Origin: a virus
DNA: 30,121 bases
Virus record (IMG/VR): IMGVR_UViG_3300032293_000181
Location: 1 to 30,121 of that record
Strand: one strand, 5' to 3'
Shown: in pieces, positions 12,309 to 20,863 of the stretch
Layout of the letters: the number at the start of each line of letters is the position of its first letter
Position numbering within the stretch: position 1 is the stretch's first letter
Made by a program: the position numbers and the translations under genes
The notes under the pieces: model-generated
Seen by the model: only the letters and a program-made list of their open reading frames with translations
Told to the model about the DNA's origin: nothing
Database searches by the model: none

Positions 12309-13242
12309 TTTCGCTGATTTTAGATTCTGCCCAACGCTTTCCAGCCAATCCACCCCAAAGGAGGTAGGAGATGGTGCCGCATGCGCTGCTATCGCTCTCA
12401 TCGTAGTATTCTTCGGCTCGTGCTAGGTAGCTAGCCATGCGCTTGATTGTCTCCATGCTCAATGCCTGACCGCTAGCCAACTGCTGCGCACGTACCTTTC
12501 CCACCTGGGTGGCGCACTTGTTGCCGCCTTTCTCATTCAACTCAATGCCCCGCTTTGCGTTGTTGCGTACCGCCTCTGGGTAGTCCGAGTAGGATTCCAT
12601 CTCAATACGCAGGCCACCCTTCACACGCTTGTCGTTTTTCAGCACGCCCTTCATGGCACCGAGGATGTACAGCTCAACAAGGTGCTGGGCTTCTTGCTCC
12701 TCAATTTCGGCCATGCTCATCTCAACATTCATCACGGGCTTATGTGCGAAGTAGCCCTCAATGCTGAAGCCGTTGTATTTGCCTGCCTTTACGTCATCCC
12801 ACACCTGATCATTGTCCACCTTGCGGGCTTGCATCCACGTGCCTACGGGGTAATTCATTCCGTACTTGCGGGTCTTGTCATGCACCTCGTCCTCAATGAT
12901 CCACTGCTCCACCGTGGTCACTCCGTTAACGGATGAGGAATGCTCGGTTGTTGTTTCACCTTGGTACCCCTTTTTTAGGAACAACTCCGCTGCTTTGCGG
13001 ATGGTCTGCTCCGTGAAAAATACGTAGTACTCCTCCCCCGTCTTTTTATCCACCCGATATATGGGCTTATTCGGGATCAATACCGCACCCATGATGATCC
13101 TCTTCTCCTCGTTTTGTACGGCAAACTGCACCTCCTTGGAAAGTGCTATAAAGTCCTCCTCAATAGCGGGGCTTTCCACCACGCTGATGGCATTTACGCC
13201 CATCATTTTTTCGTCCTCTAGGACTAACTCAAAGTATTTCAT
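12298..13242 (-). CDS. Prohead protease, XkdF-like, with a C-terminal extra domain (314 aa)
   Basis: Maturation protease for the capsid. The N-terminal part (residues 48-170) matches the XkdF-like serine protease pattern: GAVLIPNKPIYRVD, the catalytic region TTEHSSSVNG (His101), VGTWMQARKV, and NGFSIEGYF with Ser160 as nucleophile candidate. Residues 218-310 form a separate helical domain (YSDYPEAVRNNAKRG, GKVRAQQLASGQ, MASYLARAEEYY, CGTISYLLWGG, GKRWAESK) that recurs in Bacteroidetes phage head proteins; its role is unknown. It is linked to the tape-measure gene by an ATGA overlap at 13239..13242, an uncommon neighbour. Confidence 0.85.
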   Translation of the reverse strand: MKYFELVLEDEKMMGVNAISVVESPAIEEDFIALSKEVQFAVQNEEKRIIMGAVLIPNKPIYRVDKKTGEEYYVFFTEQTIRKAAELFLKKGYQGETTTEHSSSVNGVTTVEQWIIEDEVHDKTRKYGMNYPVGTWMQARKVDNDQVWDDVKAGKYNGFSIEGYFAHKPVMNVEMSMAEIEEQEAQHLVELYILGAMKGVLKNDKRVKGGLRIEMESYSDYPEAVRNNAKRGIELNEKGGNKCATQVGKVRAQQLASGQALSMETIKRMASYLARAEEYYDESDSSACGTISYLLWGGLAGKRWAESKISENEK

Positions 13243-15155
13243 CCTCCTCCGAATGTTGCGCTGTTGCGGATTCTCCGCTCTAGCATGTTAGCGTTATTCA
13301 TTTGTTGACCTACCACGTATGCCTGCATGGGTTGGTTGAACATTCCCGCAAGGGGGTTCTGCCCTATTCCCGTAAATGAGATGTTCGGTGTGAATCCACC
13401 TCCTCCACTGCTAGCCGATGATGCAGCACCCCCAACCGATGGTGCCTCTGCCGTGGTCTTTCCTGCTTCAAATTTGCTCTTTGCGATTGTTGCTATCTGG
13501 GCTGCACCCGTTACCGCAGCGATACCCGCCTGCACGAATCCAGCAGGGCCAGGGGTCGTTGCAAGCTGATTCATGATGGCTGCGGCCGTGTTGGCTACTG
13601 CCTCACCCAAACGCAGGGCTTTCGTGATGGCAAATGTTTTCTTTGCGTTCTTCTCGTCTCCTTTTGAGAACGCCTCTGCCAGTTGCGCCAATGCACCAAA
13701 CGCCTGCCCAGTCATCTCCAGCTTCTTGGCGTTGTTGGCCATCTGGCGTTGCTCGTCCAACTTGTCGTACTTCTCATTGACCCTGCGCTCCGCCTCACGC
13801 TGTGCTGCCGTGATCTCCGCTGCCTTCTCGGCAGTACCCTGACCTGATTCAATGAGTGAGCGCATAGCTGCCATGGAATCGGCCTTGATCTGCATCAAGT
13901 CACGTTCACGATCCGACTGTGCTACACCTCGGATTTTGTTTACCTGATTATTAAACTCTACAAGGGCAGCAACACGGGAGGCATTGGTCTTGTTGATTAG
14001 CTCAATCGTCTCACGCTCCCCGTTCTTGATAAATGCCTGATACTCCAGTTCTTTCTTTGCTGCCTCCTCACGCAGTTTTATGCCCGCTTCTAGGGCTGCT
14101 TTGTCCTCATTTTTCAACGAGGTGACTTCCGCCTGCAATCGCTTCTGTCTGCGTAGCGTTTCGGTCTCCAATTCCAGCACCTTGGCTTGGGCTTCGGCTC
14201 TTGCTTTTAGATCCTCATCCGTGCTTGTTTGCGTTTTTAGTCGCTCGTCAAGGTATTTGAGGTATGCACGGGCATTGTTCTGCTCGGCACTAGCTACCTT
14301 TTGCTCCAGCGCAAACGCTTTCTCAACTGCTGCGATACGCTCCTCCGTGGACTTTGTAGTGTCATCGGCAATCATCCGTGCCGTGGCAATCTCCTTGTTG
14401 GATTTGGCACGCAACACAATCAGCTCACGTTCCCGATCCTCTACCGCATCCAACGCCTCGGCCAGCTCCATTCCCTTCTTGGCTGATGCAGTCAATTCGT
14501 TGCCGAACTTCACCGCACTATCTACGGCTGCTCCGAGTTTTTCGGTCATGTTCTCTACACCCAATCCAACCTTGCCGACTGCATCCGCAGCAACCTTTCC
14601 AGCTTCTTTGAAGTTACCCTTCAATGCCAATCCGATTGCCTTTGCTACCGCAGGAATGAACTCCAACAATCCCTCCAATCGGTTGGTGATGTTGGTCTTA
14701 ATTGCATTGCCAAAATCGGAAAGGGCTTTCTTTGGGTTTTGGAATGCCTTGAACAACGCCTCTCCCAATGTGATGGCTACCTGCGTGATCTTATCTATAA
14801 CGGCACCCAGACCCCCCATGATTACCGCAAGTGCATCTGCACCTCGGCTGGTACGGGTAAAGTAAGCAGCAAGCGAAGCAACCACTACCACCAAAGCACC
14901 AATACCCGTGGAGATAACCGCTCCTTTAAGCGATGTCATTGCACCGATGGCGGTCTTTGCCCCAGATACTAGCCCCTTCATTGCGGACACCCCGCCCTGG
15001 GTGAACTTGTCTAGGGCTTCCGTTCCTGCTTCTACCGTCCCGTTGAGTTCGTCCGCCTCCTTGTTGGTCTGCTTTAATGCCTTATTCAGCTCGTCAACCT
15101 TGAGAACGGCCTCCCCGTTTTCGACTTTTAGCTTTATAGTTTTCTCCGTTGCCAT
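13239..15155 (-). CDS. Tail tape measure protein (638 aa)
   Basis: Sets tail length and helps DNA passage. It is long and helical, with a hydrophobic segment near residues 70-90 (VISTGIGALVVVVASLAAYF), a long charged coiled coil in the middle (about 240-460), a further hydrophobic stretch near 540-565 (AAIMNQLATTPGPAGFVQAG) and a Gly/Ser-rich end. ATG 15155 (MATEKTIKLKVENG) is preferred over ATG 15176 because it gives the usual N-terminus. At about 1.5 angstrom per residue the tail would be near 95 nm, a siphovirus-type length. It is unusually distant from the chaperone gene. Confidence 0.82.
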   Translation of the reverse strand: MATEKTIKLKVENGEAVLKVDELNKALKQTNKEADELNGTVEAGTEALDKFTQGGVSAMKGLVSGAKTAIGAMTSLKGAVISTGIGALVVVVASLAAYFTRTSRGADALAVIMGGLGAVIDKITQVAITLGEALFKAFQNPKKALSDFGNAIKTNITNRLEGLLEFIPAVAKAIGLALKGNFKEAGKVAADAVGKVGLGVENMTEKLGAAVDSAVKFGNELTASAKKGMELAEALDAVEDRERELIVLRAKSNKEIATARMIADDTTKSTEERIAAVEKAFALEQKVASAEQNNARAYLKYLDERLKTQTSTDEDLKARAEAQAKVLELETETLRRQKRLQAEVTSLKNEDKAALEAGIKLREEAAKKELEYQAFIKNGERETIELINKTNASRVAALVEFNNQVNKIRGVAQSDRERDLMQIKADSMAAMRSLIESGQGTAEKAAEITAAQREAERRVNEKYDKLDEQRQMANNAKKLEMTGQAFGALAQLAEAFSKGDEKNAKKTFAITKALRLGEAVANTAAAIMNQLATTPGPAGFVQAGIAAVTGAAQIATIAKSKFEAGKTTAEAPSVGGAASSASSGGGGFTPNISFTGIGQNPLAGMFNQPMQAYVVGQQMNNANMLERRIRNSATFGGG

Positions 15156-15289
15156 GCCCTTACTATTTGCGTCCATGCTTGACGCAGGTCGGTGATTAGA
15201 TGATATTTTCCCTTTGCGATTTCAACCTCCTCGCCCATGCCGTAGTGCTTGGCACGAAGCGCATCAACTATAAAACCGAGGTCGATCAT
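15134..15289 (-). CDS. Small basic protein between tail tip and tape measure genes (51 aa)
   Basis: Begins at ATG 15289, which overlaps the upstream stop (ATGA). It ends 21 nt inside the tape-measure gene with a basic tail (IVRAWQRRKL). It contains MIDLGFIVDALRAKHYGMGEEVEIAKG. Tightly coupled at both ends, so a tail-assembly role is likely; the family is not recognised. An earlier start at 15355 was rejected. Confidence 0.6.
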   Translation of the reverse strand: MIDLGFIVDALRAKHYGMGEEVEIAKGKYHLITDLRQAWTQIVRAWQRRKL

Positions 15290-17868
15290 ATCTGTTGCAC
15301 TTCCATCCTGACGTTCCATAAACTTGATGCGTTTTCGTTTTTCAAAGATCTGCACTCTACCCCCACCACTCGGTCGTTGACGATTAGCATCTCCACCTTG
15401 AAGTTATGGTCTGTTGGCTGCACACGAATCTCGGTAACTACGTCCTCCGCTGCACCCCGCTCAACCATGTAGTAATGCGATGAGGCGTACGTGCCGTTGC
15501 CCGTTTCATTCACCACCGCAGTCAGTTCAAAGATACGGGTCTGCCCTTCCTTAAAAGCGAACGGGCTGCGGGCATAGTCCACCTTGAATGTTCCTGCCTC
15601 CTCGCTCACGCCTTCCGTATCAAGGTTGCACTCCAAAAAGAAAACCTCATTCGGTTGCGTTGCCGTGGGTCTATCCTCCTCCAATGAAAGCAATGCCGTG
15701 GTGCGGATGCCTTCCAGGTCGTTCAGTAATGATAGCGTCTTGGTCGTACGCCAATAGCAATCACCCGTGTTCGTGTTGAATTTGTAGCCGTAGTATTCGC
15801 AGCATCCCAAGGTCGTAAGGCCATTCACCGTCCCGTCCGAGTTCATTGCCGTGGGTACCTCCGTGCAAATCACACCATTTGCAAACGAGGCACGGAACAA
15901 CTCCACCGAGCAGGTGCGTTTGTCGGGGTCGTACCCTGCGATCTTATTGATCCGCCAGTATTCCCCATCAAAATATACCTGGGTGTTCAGTTGCAACGAG
16001 TACACCTCAATCGGCTCCAATACCGCCTGGGCTGTTACCATCACCGCATCCGAGGCGTAGATCTCGGTCACGTAGGTAGTCCAGAATTTAGTAAACAGAT
16101 TATTGAACGGAGGCACCACATTGTCCAACACCGTCTGCCCAAATGAAAGGCAAATGTTATCGGCTAGCCCCTTTGAGTAAACACCGAATTTTGGGTACTC
16201 GGCAACAACCTCAATAGAAGGTGAAACCGTATCTAGTACAAAGTATTGCGGTGCGCCAGCAACGCCATGGTACCACATAAGGCGGGGTTCCGAACTGATC
16301 GCCTTGCCTTCTAGGTCGAACAACTGCAAAACTTCAATACCCGCAGCATTGTTCAATCGGTTGTACATGGAGGAAACGAACGGAACCTCCACGGTGAAGT
16401 CACCCTGCGCAAACTCATTCCCCGTGTCCGCTACCCTCAAAGATCCATGTGGGTACCCAAACGAGTTCTGGAATGCGGTCTCTATTATGGATTCGCCTGG
16501 TGCGAAGTTGAAGTTGATAGCACGGCCTTGCAGGTCGGTAGTTGGTTGCACAACCACGGGCTTTGAGATGTCTATCTTTCTAGTCCAATCCTGCACCACC
16601 CCTTCCGCAATCCACGTCTGGTAGTCGTAAATGTTTAGCGAGTTGGGGGTATCTGGCACAATCACTAGGTTGAACAACTTTGCAAACCCAGCCAAAAAGT
16701 CACGCTGCTTGATCTTTGGCATCACCTCCGCCACTTGCAACGTAGCCCCAAACGGAGTAGTCGGTGCATTCGTACATGTCCAGGTGTAAGGTTTCAGAGT
16801 TTTGTAAATGTTTGTCACCCCCATTGCACCATTGTACGCTGCATAAACTTCCACCGTATCGCCTGCATTCAGCAACAAGGTAAAGTTCACGCTGTACGTT
16901 GTGGATGCCGAAACCCAGTACGTGTTGCCGTACACGCCATTGATGTACGTTGCAATTCGGAAATTGTAAGCATCTAAAATCTCACCCGATAAATTGAACG
17001 TATAAGATCCGTAAACGGGTGCGGTGTATTCGTCCGTGGTCAAATCAAAGTTGCTCCCTGGGTCGTATGCCTCGGTGTTGAATGTAAGTTTTGACGGGGC
17101 TAATGCGTTTCCATTTGGTATGTCCGTGTTACCACTTTTACTTGCTGAAAACAAACGAGCATTGACCACATCGTCCGCACTCGTAAGTGTATCGGGCGAC
17201 CAAAGCAGCATGTACAAATCATCCAGGTACTCCGATTCCCAAAACCCAGTTGCATTGATCTCATAGCCAGCCGATGAAAAAATCCTTTCGATCAGGTCTT
17301 TAACTAAAATGTGCGGGTAAAAGTCGGCCTCGGAAAGTGGTGTCAATACGTTCTGTGGCTTGAACACGGAATCCGTTGCAAACCCTTCCTTGTCCACCAT
17401 GCCGTACACAATGGCACCGCCAATGGGTGTAGTCCATGAATCGTAAATGTTCGTCCACGTGTATGCGTGGTTGAGATCATCGAACGTCAACTCGTTCAAT
17501 TCCTTCTCACCCAACGAACGGGCAATGCCTCCAACGGATCCAGCCACAAGCACCTCGTACTGCGTCACCACTCCGTCAACGATGGCCACGTTCAAAAGCT
17601 GAAGGTACCCATCTAACAGATTCACGCCATCGGCAAAAAGCGATACGTCCTGCTTTGCGTACACGTTAAGCCCACCAGATACCGATACATCGTAGTAGTG
17701 CTTAAAAAAGGCGTTGTTTGCGTCTGTTGCTGGGATCGTGAAGTTCTGGGAGATGGGGCTAAATACCACCCCAGGATCCCGTAAGTCCGCCACGTTGTAG
17801 TCCAACGAGATGCTCTCGTCTCCGTAGAGATCCAGGTACCCGCTTGCTGTTTGGATTGTTAGAGCCAT
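15286..17868 (-). CDS. Large tail tip / baseplate-type protein (860 aa)
   Basis: The largest gene after the tape measure. The N-terminus has the pattern SLDYNVADLRDPG...FTIPATDANNAFFKHYYDV, which I associate with a widespread Bacteroidetes phage tail protein whose N-terminal domain resembles a tail hub. The rest is strand-rich with many aromatics, consistent with a multi-domain tail tip, and no catalytic motif was seen. It overlaps the upstream gene by 10 nt. The role (hub, tip or side fibre) is inferred. Confidence 0.7.
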   Translation of the reverse strand: MALTIQTASGYLDLYGDESISLDYNVADLRDPGVVFSPISQNFTIPATDANNAFFKHYYDVSVSGGLNVYAKQDVSLFADGVNLLDGYLQLLNVAIVDGVVTQYEVLVAGSVGGIARSLGEKELNELTFDDLNHAYTWTNIYDSWTTPIGGAIVYGMVDKEGFATDSVFKPQNVLTPLSEADFYPHILVKDLIERIFSSAGYEINATGFWESEYLDDLYMLLWSPDTLTSADDVVNARLFSASKSGNTDIPNGNALAPSKLTFNTEAYDPGSNFDLTTDEYTAPVYGSYTFNLSGEILDAYNFRIATYINGVYGNTYWVSASTTYSVNFTLLLNAGDTVEVYAAYNGAMGVTNIYKTLKPYTWTCTNAPTTPFGATLQVAEVMPKIKQRDFLAGFAKLFNLVIVPDTPNSLNIYDYQTWIAEGVVQDWTRKIDISKPVVVQPTTDLQGRAINFNFAPGESIIETAFQNSFGYPHGSLRVADTGNEFAQGDFTVEVPFVSSMYNRLNNAAGIEVLQLFDLEGKAISSEPRLMWYHGVAGAPQYFVLDTVSPSIEVVAEYPKFGVYSKGLADNICLSFGQTVLDNVVPPFNNLFTKFWTTYVTEIYASDAVMVTAQAVLEPIEVYSLQLNTQVYFDGEYWRINKIAGYDPDKRTCSVELFRASFANGVICTEVPTAMNSDGTVNGLTTLGCCEYYGYKFNTNTGDCYWRTTKTLSLLNDLEGIRTTALLSLEEDRPTATQPNEVFFLECNLDTEGVSEEAGTFKVDYARSPFAFKEGQTRIFELTAVVNETGNGTYASSHYYMVERGAAEDVVTEIRVQPTDHNFKVEMLIVNDRVVGVECRSLKNENASSLWNVRMEVQQI

Positions 17869-19142
17869 GCTTTGTTTTTCAATGGGTTGGCGTAGTCAAG
17901 CGTGAACGTGTACTGCGTCAAGAAGTCATTGACGCTGGTCTTGTACGTGATCTGCGAATCCGTCAGCACCACCGATGCCTCCTGCTCCACAACTTGCAAC
18001 ACGGGCGATACCATCATCTGCTTGATCATCTCATTCATCTCGTCTGGAATGAATCCCGTGTTCACCACGAGCTGCTCCTGCGCCTGGGTGTTGAAGTATT
18101 GCTTCTGCGCTGCGTATGCAGGCATGGATGCCACTCCCGACTGCCGTGTCACCACGTTGGCGGAGTAGGTCTCCCGCTCGGCACGGATGCTTTCTACGGA
18201 CTTTTTCTGAACGAGCAAATAATCCCACGCTCCGTATTTGTTTTGGAACGCAAGGGTGAGGGGTTCGTATCTCGGTTCGCATTGCACCTCAAAGCGATAC
18301 GTGCGCAGCACTGTGGTGTCTGCCAAAAACTCCACCGTGTACCATTGCAGATTTGAAACGGAAGATGGTGGGTTGCTGATAAAGGCAGCCAGGCAAGTGT
18401 TCTCCTCATACGTTCCACCATCGGCAAGAACACGGGCTTCGTATTCGTCCACAATATAGGCGGCATACTCGTTGAGGTTAGCAATGCCCACGGGTACATA
18501 CCACATCCAGTTGCTTGAATTGGTGCCTCCCGTGATTGACAAACTGGAGAAGCTGATCACCGAATCCGATCCATCCGAGTACGTTATGCGAATGCGGTCA
18601 GGCGGTGCCTCTGCTCCTAGCATCACTCCAATGGTCATGGCTTGGTTCTCTTGGATGGGAATGCCAACGGGTGATTGTGGCATGGAGGTGAGGATTCCTT
18701 CGGTGTCCGTTACCACGTCTTGATTCAAGCCCTCTGCAAATTCCGTCCACCCATCGTATGCCTTTATGGTTGAGGATGTTGCTGAAACGCTACCCGTTCC
18801 CGCTGATGTGGTGTACTCACGGAACTTGACCTGCACGTTCACCACCGAGGCGATGTTATTCTGCGCTGCGGGATCATCGTGCTGGATGTTCGTAGCCGAT
18901 AGGAACGATTCCACTAGGTTGCGAATGTCAAAGTACCCATAGCGTCCAGAAACGGGATCAGGTCTGCGGGTTAGTCGGTAATTGTAAGACCCAGGAACCG
19001 ATGCGCTGCTGCCCGTCCAGATGTACACATCCGCCACGTACTTAAATCCAGCCGATGCGTATGCGGTAGAATCCAATCCGTACACCATGGGCGAACCTCC
19101 AAAGGCGTATGCGGGTGGCTGTTGAACTATCGTGATCGCCAT
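17859..19142 (-). CDS. Tail structural protein with YExRVLADGGT motif (427 aa)
   Basis: Beta-rich virion protein. The N-terminus (IVQQPPAYAFGGSPMVYGL, YVADVYIWTG) and a late block CEPRYEPLTLAFQNKYGAWDY are features of a common Bacteroidetes phage structural family, as I recall it. Residues 234-251 carry the motif shared with the 72-residue protein at 6431..6649. Position between a gp10-like protein and the tip protein suggests a distal tail or baseplate role. Starts one base inside the upstream stop (19142). Confidence 0.65.
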   Translation of the reverse strand: MAITIVQQPPAYAFGGSPMVYGLDSTAYASAGFKYVADVYIWTGSSASVPGSYNYRLTRRPDPVSGRYGYFDIRNLVESFLSATNIQHDDPAAQNNIASVVNVQVKFREYTTSAGTGSVSATSSTIKAYDGWTEFAEGLNQDVVTDTEGILTSMPQSPVGIPIQENQAMTIGVMLGAEAPPDRIRITYSDGSDSVISFSSLSITGGTNSSNWMWYVPVGIANLNEYAAYIVDEYEARVLADGGTYEENTCLAAFISNPPSSVSNLQWYTVEFLADTTVLRTYRFEVQCEPRYEPLTLAFQNKYGAWDYLLVQKKSVESIRAERETYSANVVTRQSGVASMPAYAAQKQYFNTQAQEQLVVNTGFIPDEMNEMIKQMMVSPVLQVVEQEASVVLTDSQITYKTSVNDFLTQYTFTLDYANPLKNKAWL

Positions 19143-19654
19143 TACTTATATTTTTTATTCAGTTCGTTGATTGTAAAGTCAAGGAATTGCATCACGTCCA
19201 ATTCGTATGCCTGGCGCAGCTCCTCTGGCAGTTGCTTGAATCCCAGGTTAAAGGGACGGGTGTAGAAGTCAGTGGGCTGAATGCCTTTGGCTTTGATCTT
19301 GATCATTACCCTGCGGGCTGTTTCTGCATAGGAAAGGAACTTGCTCGTCTTGCTATCCTTGAATTGAAACTTGCGCCTTGCCACCCATGCGTAAATAGCT
19401 CCAAACGGGGGCATCTTTCCTGGCTTCCTGCCCTTGTCCACCCACTCCCCGTATGCCTCCATCAGGAAGTCGAACTCAATGCTCTTGGGGTTCACCTTCA
19501 CCTCGTAGTCCAACGAGTTGTATAGGGTCTTGGTTACGTTCTTTTTTTGGCGTGTTAGGTTAGCCCGTGACTGGGTCACCAGGTACTTGCCGAATTTATC
19601 AAGGGCTAGCTTGGTGTTCTCGGCTTTTTTTAAGTCGGGCTTTCCCGTGGCCAT
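19142..19654 (-). CDS. HK97 gp10-like tail completion / neck protein (170 aa)
   Basis: Helix-rich N-terminus with GKYLVTQSRANLTRQKKN, followed by LYNSLDYEV, YGEWVDKGRKPGKMPP and AIYAWVARRKF. This basic strand and EyGxxVdxGrkPgkmPP segment resembles HK97 gp10-type proteins that complete the head-tail neck or tail terminator. It lies directly after a second completion-like gene (TGATGG overlap). Confidence 0.65.
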   Translation of the reverse strand: MATGKPDLKKAENTKLALDKFGKYLVTQSRANLTRQKKNVTKTLYNSLDYEVKVNPKSIEFDFLMEAYGEWVDKGRKPGKMPPFGAIYAWVARRKFQFKDSKTSKFLSYAETARRVMIKIKAKGIQPTDFYTRPFNLGFKQLPEELRQAYELDVMQFLDFTINELNKKYK

Positions 19655-20121
19655 CAGCAGATGATCGTTGGGTTCGGGGTTTCAATCTGCAAGGTCATCT
19701 TCCACCCGCAAAGGGTGTTCTCAAAGTCCTCGTCTATCGGCTCGCATACGGGGTCGTTAACGAGGCGAAAGCCATCCGTGTACAGCGTACCCCTGCGCAT
19801 GGATGAAATCATCTCTTGTGCGCTAAAAAGGGCACGGTGGTATATGTCCTGCTTCATTGCTACCCCTTCGTAGGAGTAAGGATCCACGTTCGGGTCTTGC
19901 TTGGAGTAGTCCACCACGTCCATCACGAGGATGTCCACATCGTAAATCACCGTCCGCTCCTGCACTTCGGCCTGCCCAACTAGCACATGGCACAACGGGA
20001 ACAAGGTCATCTTGCGCATGTCCACGTCAAAGATGTTGCCCCACGTGGTAGTGTTTATATACGAGGCGTTTGTGGCTGCCGTTTGGATGGCTTCGCACAA
20101 CTGATAGTAACCGTATTTCAT
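19654..20121 (-). CDS. Tail terminator-like protein (155 aa)
   Basis: Mixed alpha/beta protein: a first helix (YGYYQLCEAIQTAATN), strand VIYDVDILVMDVVDYS, acidic C-terminal segment and final strand CGWKMTLQIETPNP. This plan resembles phage tail terminators, which form a ring on top of the tail tube. Assignment is by shape and position between the chaperone and the gp10-like gene, not by a clear motif. Confidence 0.5.
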   Translation of the reverse strand: MKYGYYQLCEAIQTAATNASYINTTTWGNIFDVDMRKMTLFPLCHVLVGQAEVQERTVIYDVDILVMDVVDYSKQDPNVDPYSYEGVAMKQDIYHRALFSAQEMISSMRRGTLYTDGFRLVNDPVCEPIDEDFENTLCGWKMTLQIETPNPTIIC

Positions 20122-20135
20122 GTTTAGTAAACCTT

Positions 20136-20381
20136 TTACTTTACTTTTTGCAGGGCGGTGTCAACCTTGATCTTGTCAATTTCGTATGCCAGCCACATCA
20201 AGCACTGCTTCAATGGTGCCTCCGTGACGGCTTCAACATGTAGTACATTGCCTTGAGCGAGTTGATGGACAACTGCAAACCATCCCCATCGCTTTCCGAA
20301 CTGGGCTTTGATCCCCCTCGGATCCCCTTCCCCTTCAAAGACATCGCTGAACTCATCTGCAATGCGAGCTGCAAACGTGTA
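20136..20381 (-). CDS. Tail assembly chaperone, -1 frameshift extension (C-terminal part of a 242-aa fusion)
   Basis: This frame has no good start of its own (first start-like codon is GTG) but is open and gene-like: YTFAARIADEF, FGKRWGWFAVVHQLAQG, PLKQCLMWLAYEID. It lies in frame -1 of the gene at 20210..20863, and the slippery heptamer T_TTT_TTT (20387..20381) lies at codons 160-161 of that gene. Slipping by one base joins residues 1-161 to the 81 residues encoded here, as in the lambda gpG/gpGT pair. The two frames overlap for about 170 bases. Confidence 0.75.
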   Translation of the reverse strand, partial: YTFAARIADEFSDVFEGEGDPRGIKAQFGKRWGWFAVVHQLAQGNVLHVEAVTEAPLKQCLMWLAYEIDKIKVDTALQKVK

Positions 20382-20863
20382 AAAAAAGTTAAGCACCCCT
20401 CCACGATGCTCATGTCCACGTCCTCAAATATCTTTCCGTCATGGATGGCTGGGTCGTATTTTGCGATCTCGTACCTCCCCGCACCCTTCTTGATGATCGG
20501 GCGGTATAATACCCCCAGCCACTTGGTTGCGTTCTTGATCGGCTCCCGCATGTATTCCTGGCAATCTATAAACTCACCCAGTGAGATATTGTCCAAGTCG
20601 GGATGGAATCCGTACTCCACGCCATCCAGCTCTATGGTCTGGCGCAAGGGTGGCTTCTCCGATAAGGCGAAGGTCAGTAAACTTTTGATGTCATCTAAAT
20701 CGGCCTTGGGAAACATGGGGTACTCGTCCGCATCTATGCCGCAGAAAATTGATAGCGCAAGTTGGTCACCCGTCTCCTCGGTGGGGTTGGCACCAATGAA
20801 ACGCTGGTAGTCCTTCAGCTTGATGTCGGCCAGGCAGTTGGGTACTATTATTCTTCGAAGCAT
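20210..20863 (-). CDS. Tail assembly chaperone, zero-frame product (217 aa)
   Basis: Chaperone that keeps tape measure and tube protein competent before tail assembly. The conserved part includes NCLADIKLKDYQRF, LSIFCGIDADE, LDGVEYGFHPDLDNISLGEF and KWLGVLYRPI, then a polar tail ending SLKAMYYMLKPSRRHH. It contains the slip site that yields the longer form (see 20136..20381). The start overlaps the end of the upstream glycosyltransferase. In lambda-like phages the tape measure gene normally follows directly; here it is about 5 kb further on. Confidence 0.75.
   Translation of the reverse strand: MLRRIIVPNCLADIKLKDYQRFIGANPTEETGDQLALSIFCGIDADEYPMFPKADLDDIKSLLTFALSEKPPLRQTIELDGVEYGFHPDLDNISLGEFIDCQEYMREPIKNATKWLGVLYRPIIKKGAGRYEIAKYDPAIHDGKIFEDVDMSIVEGCLTFFTRLQLALQMSSAMSLKGKGIRGGSKPSSESDGDGLQLSINSLKAMYYMLKPSRRHH
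20381..20387 (-). promoter_or_regulatory. Slippery heptamer T_TTT_TTT for -1 frameshifting
   Basis: Seven T residues with the zero-frame phase X_XXY_YYZ (ACT TTT TTT ACA). Both tRNAs can re-pair in the -1 frame. This is a canonical slip site type; no clear downstream pseudoknot was identified by eye. Confidence 0.7.

Noticed and set aside
10827-15195. Long plus-strand frames over capsid, scaffold and tape-measure genes (up to about 260 codons)
   Set aside because: They are reverse-strand shadows of strongly supported minus-strand genes, with low-complexity products rich in Leu, His or Ser and no recognisable domain.
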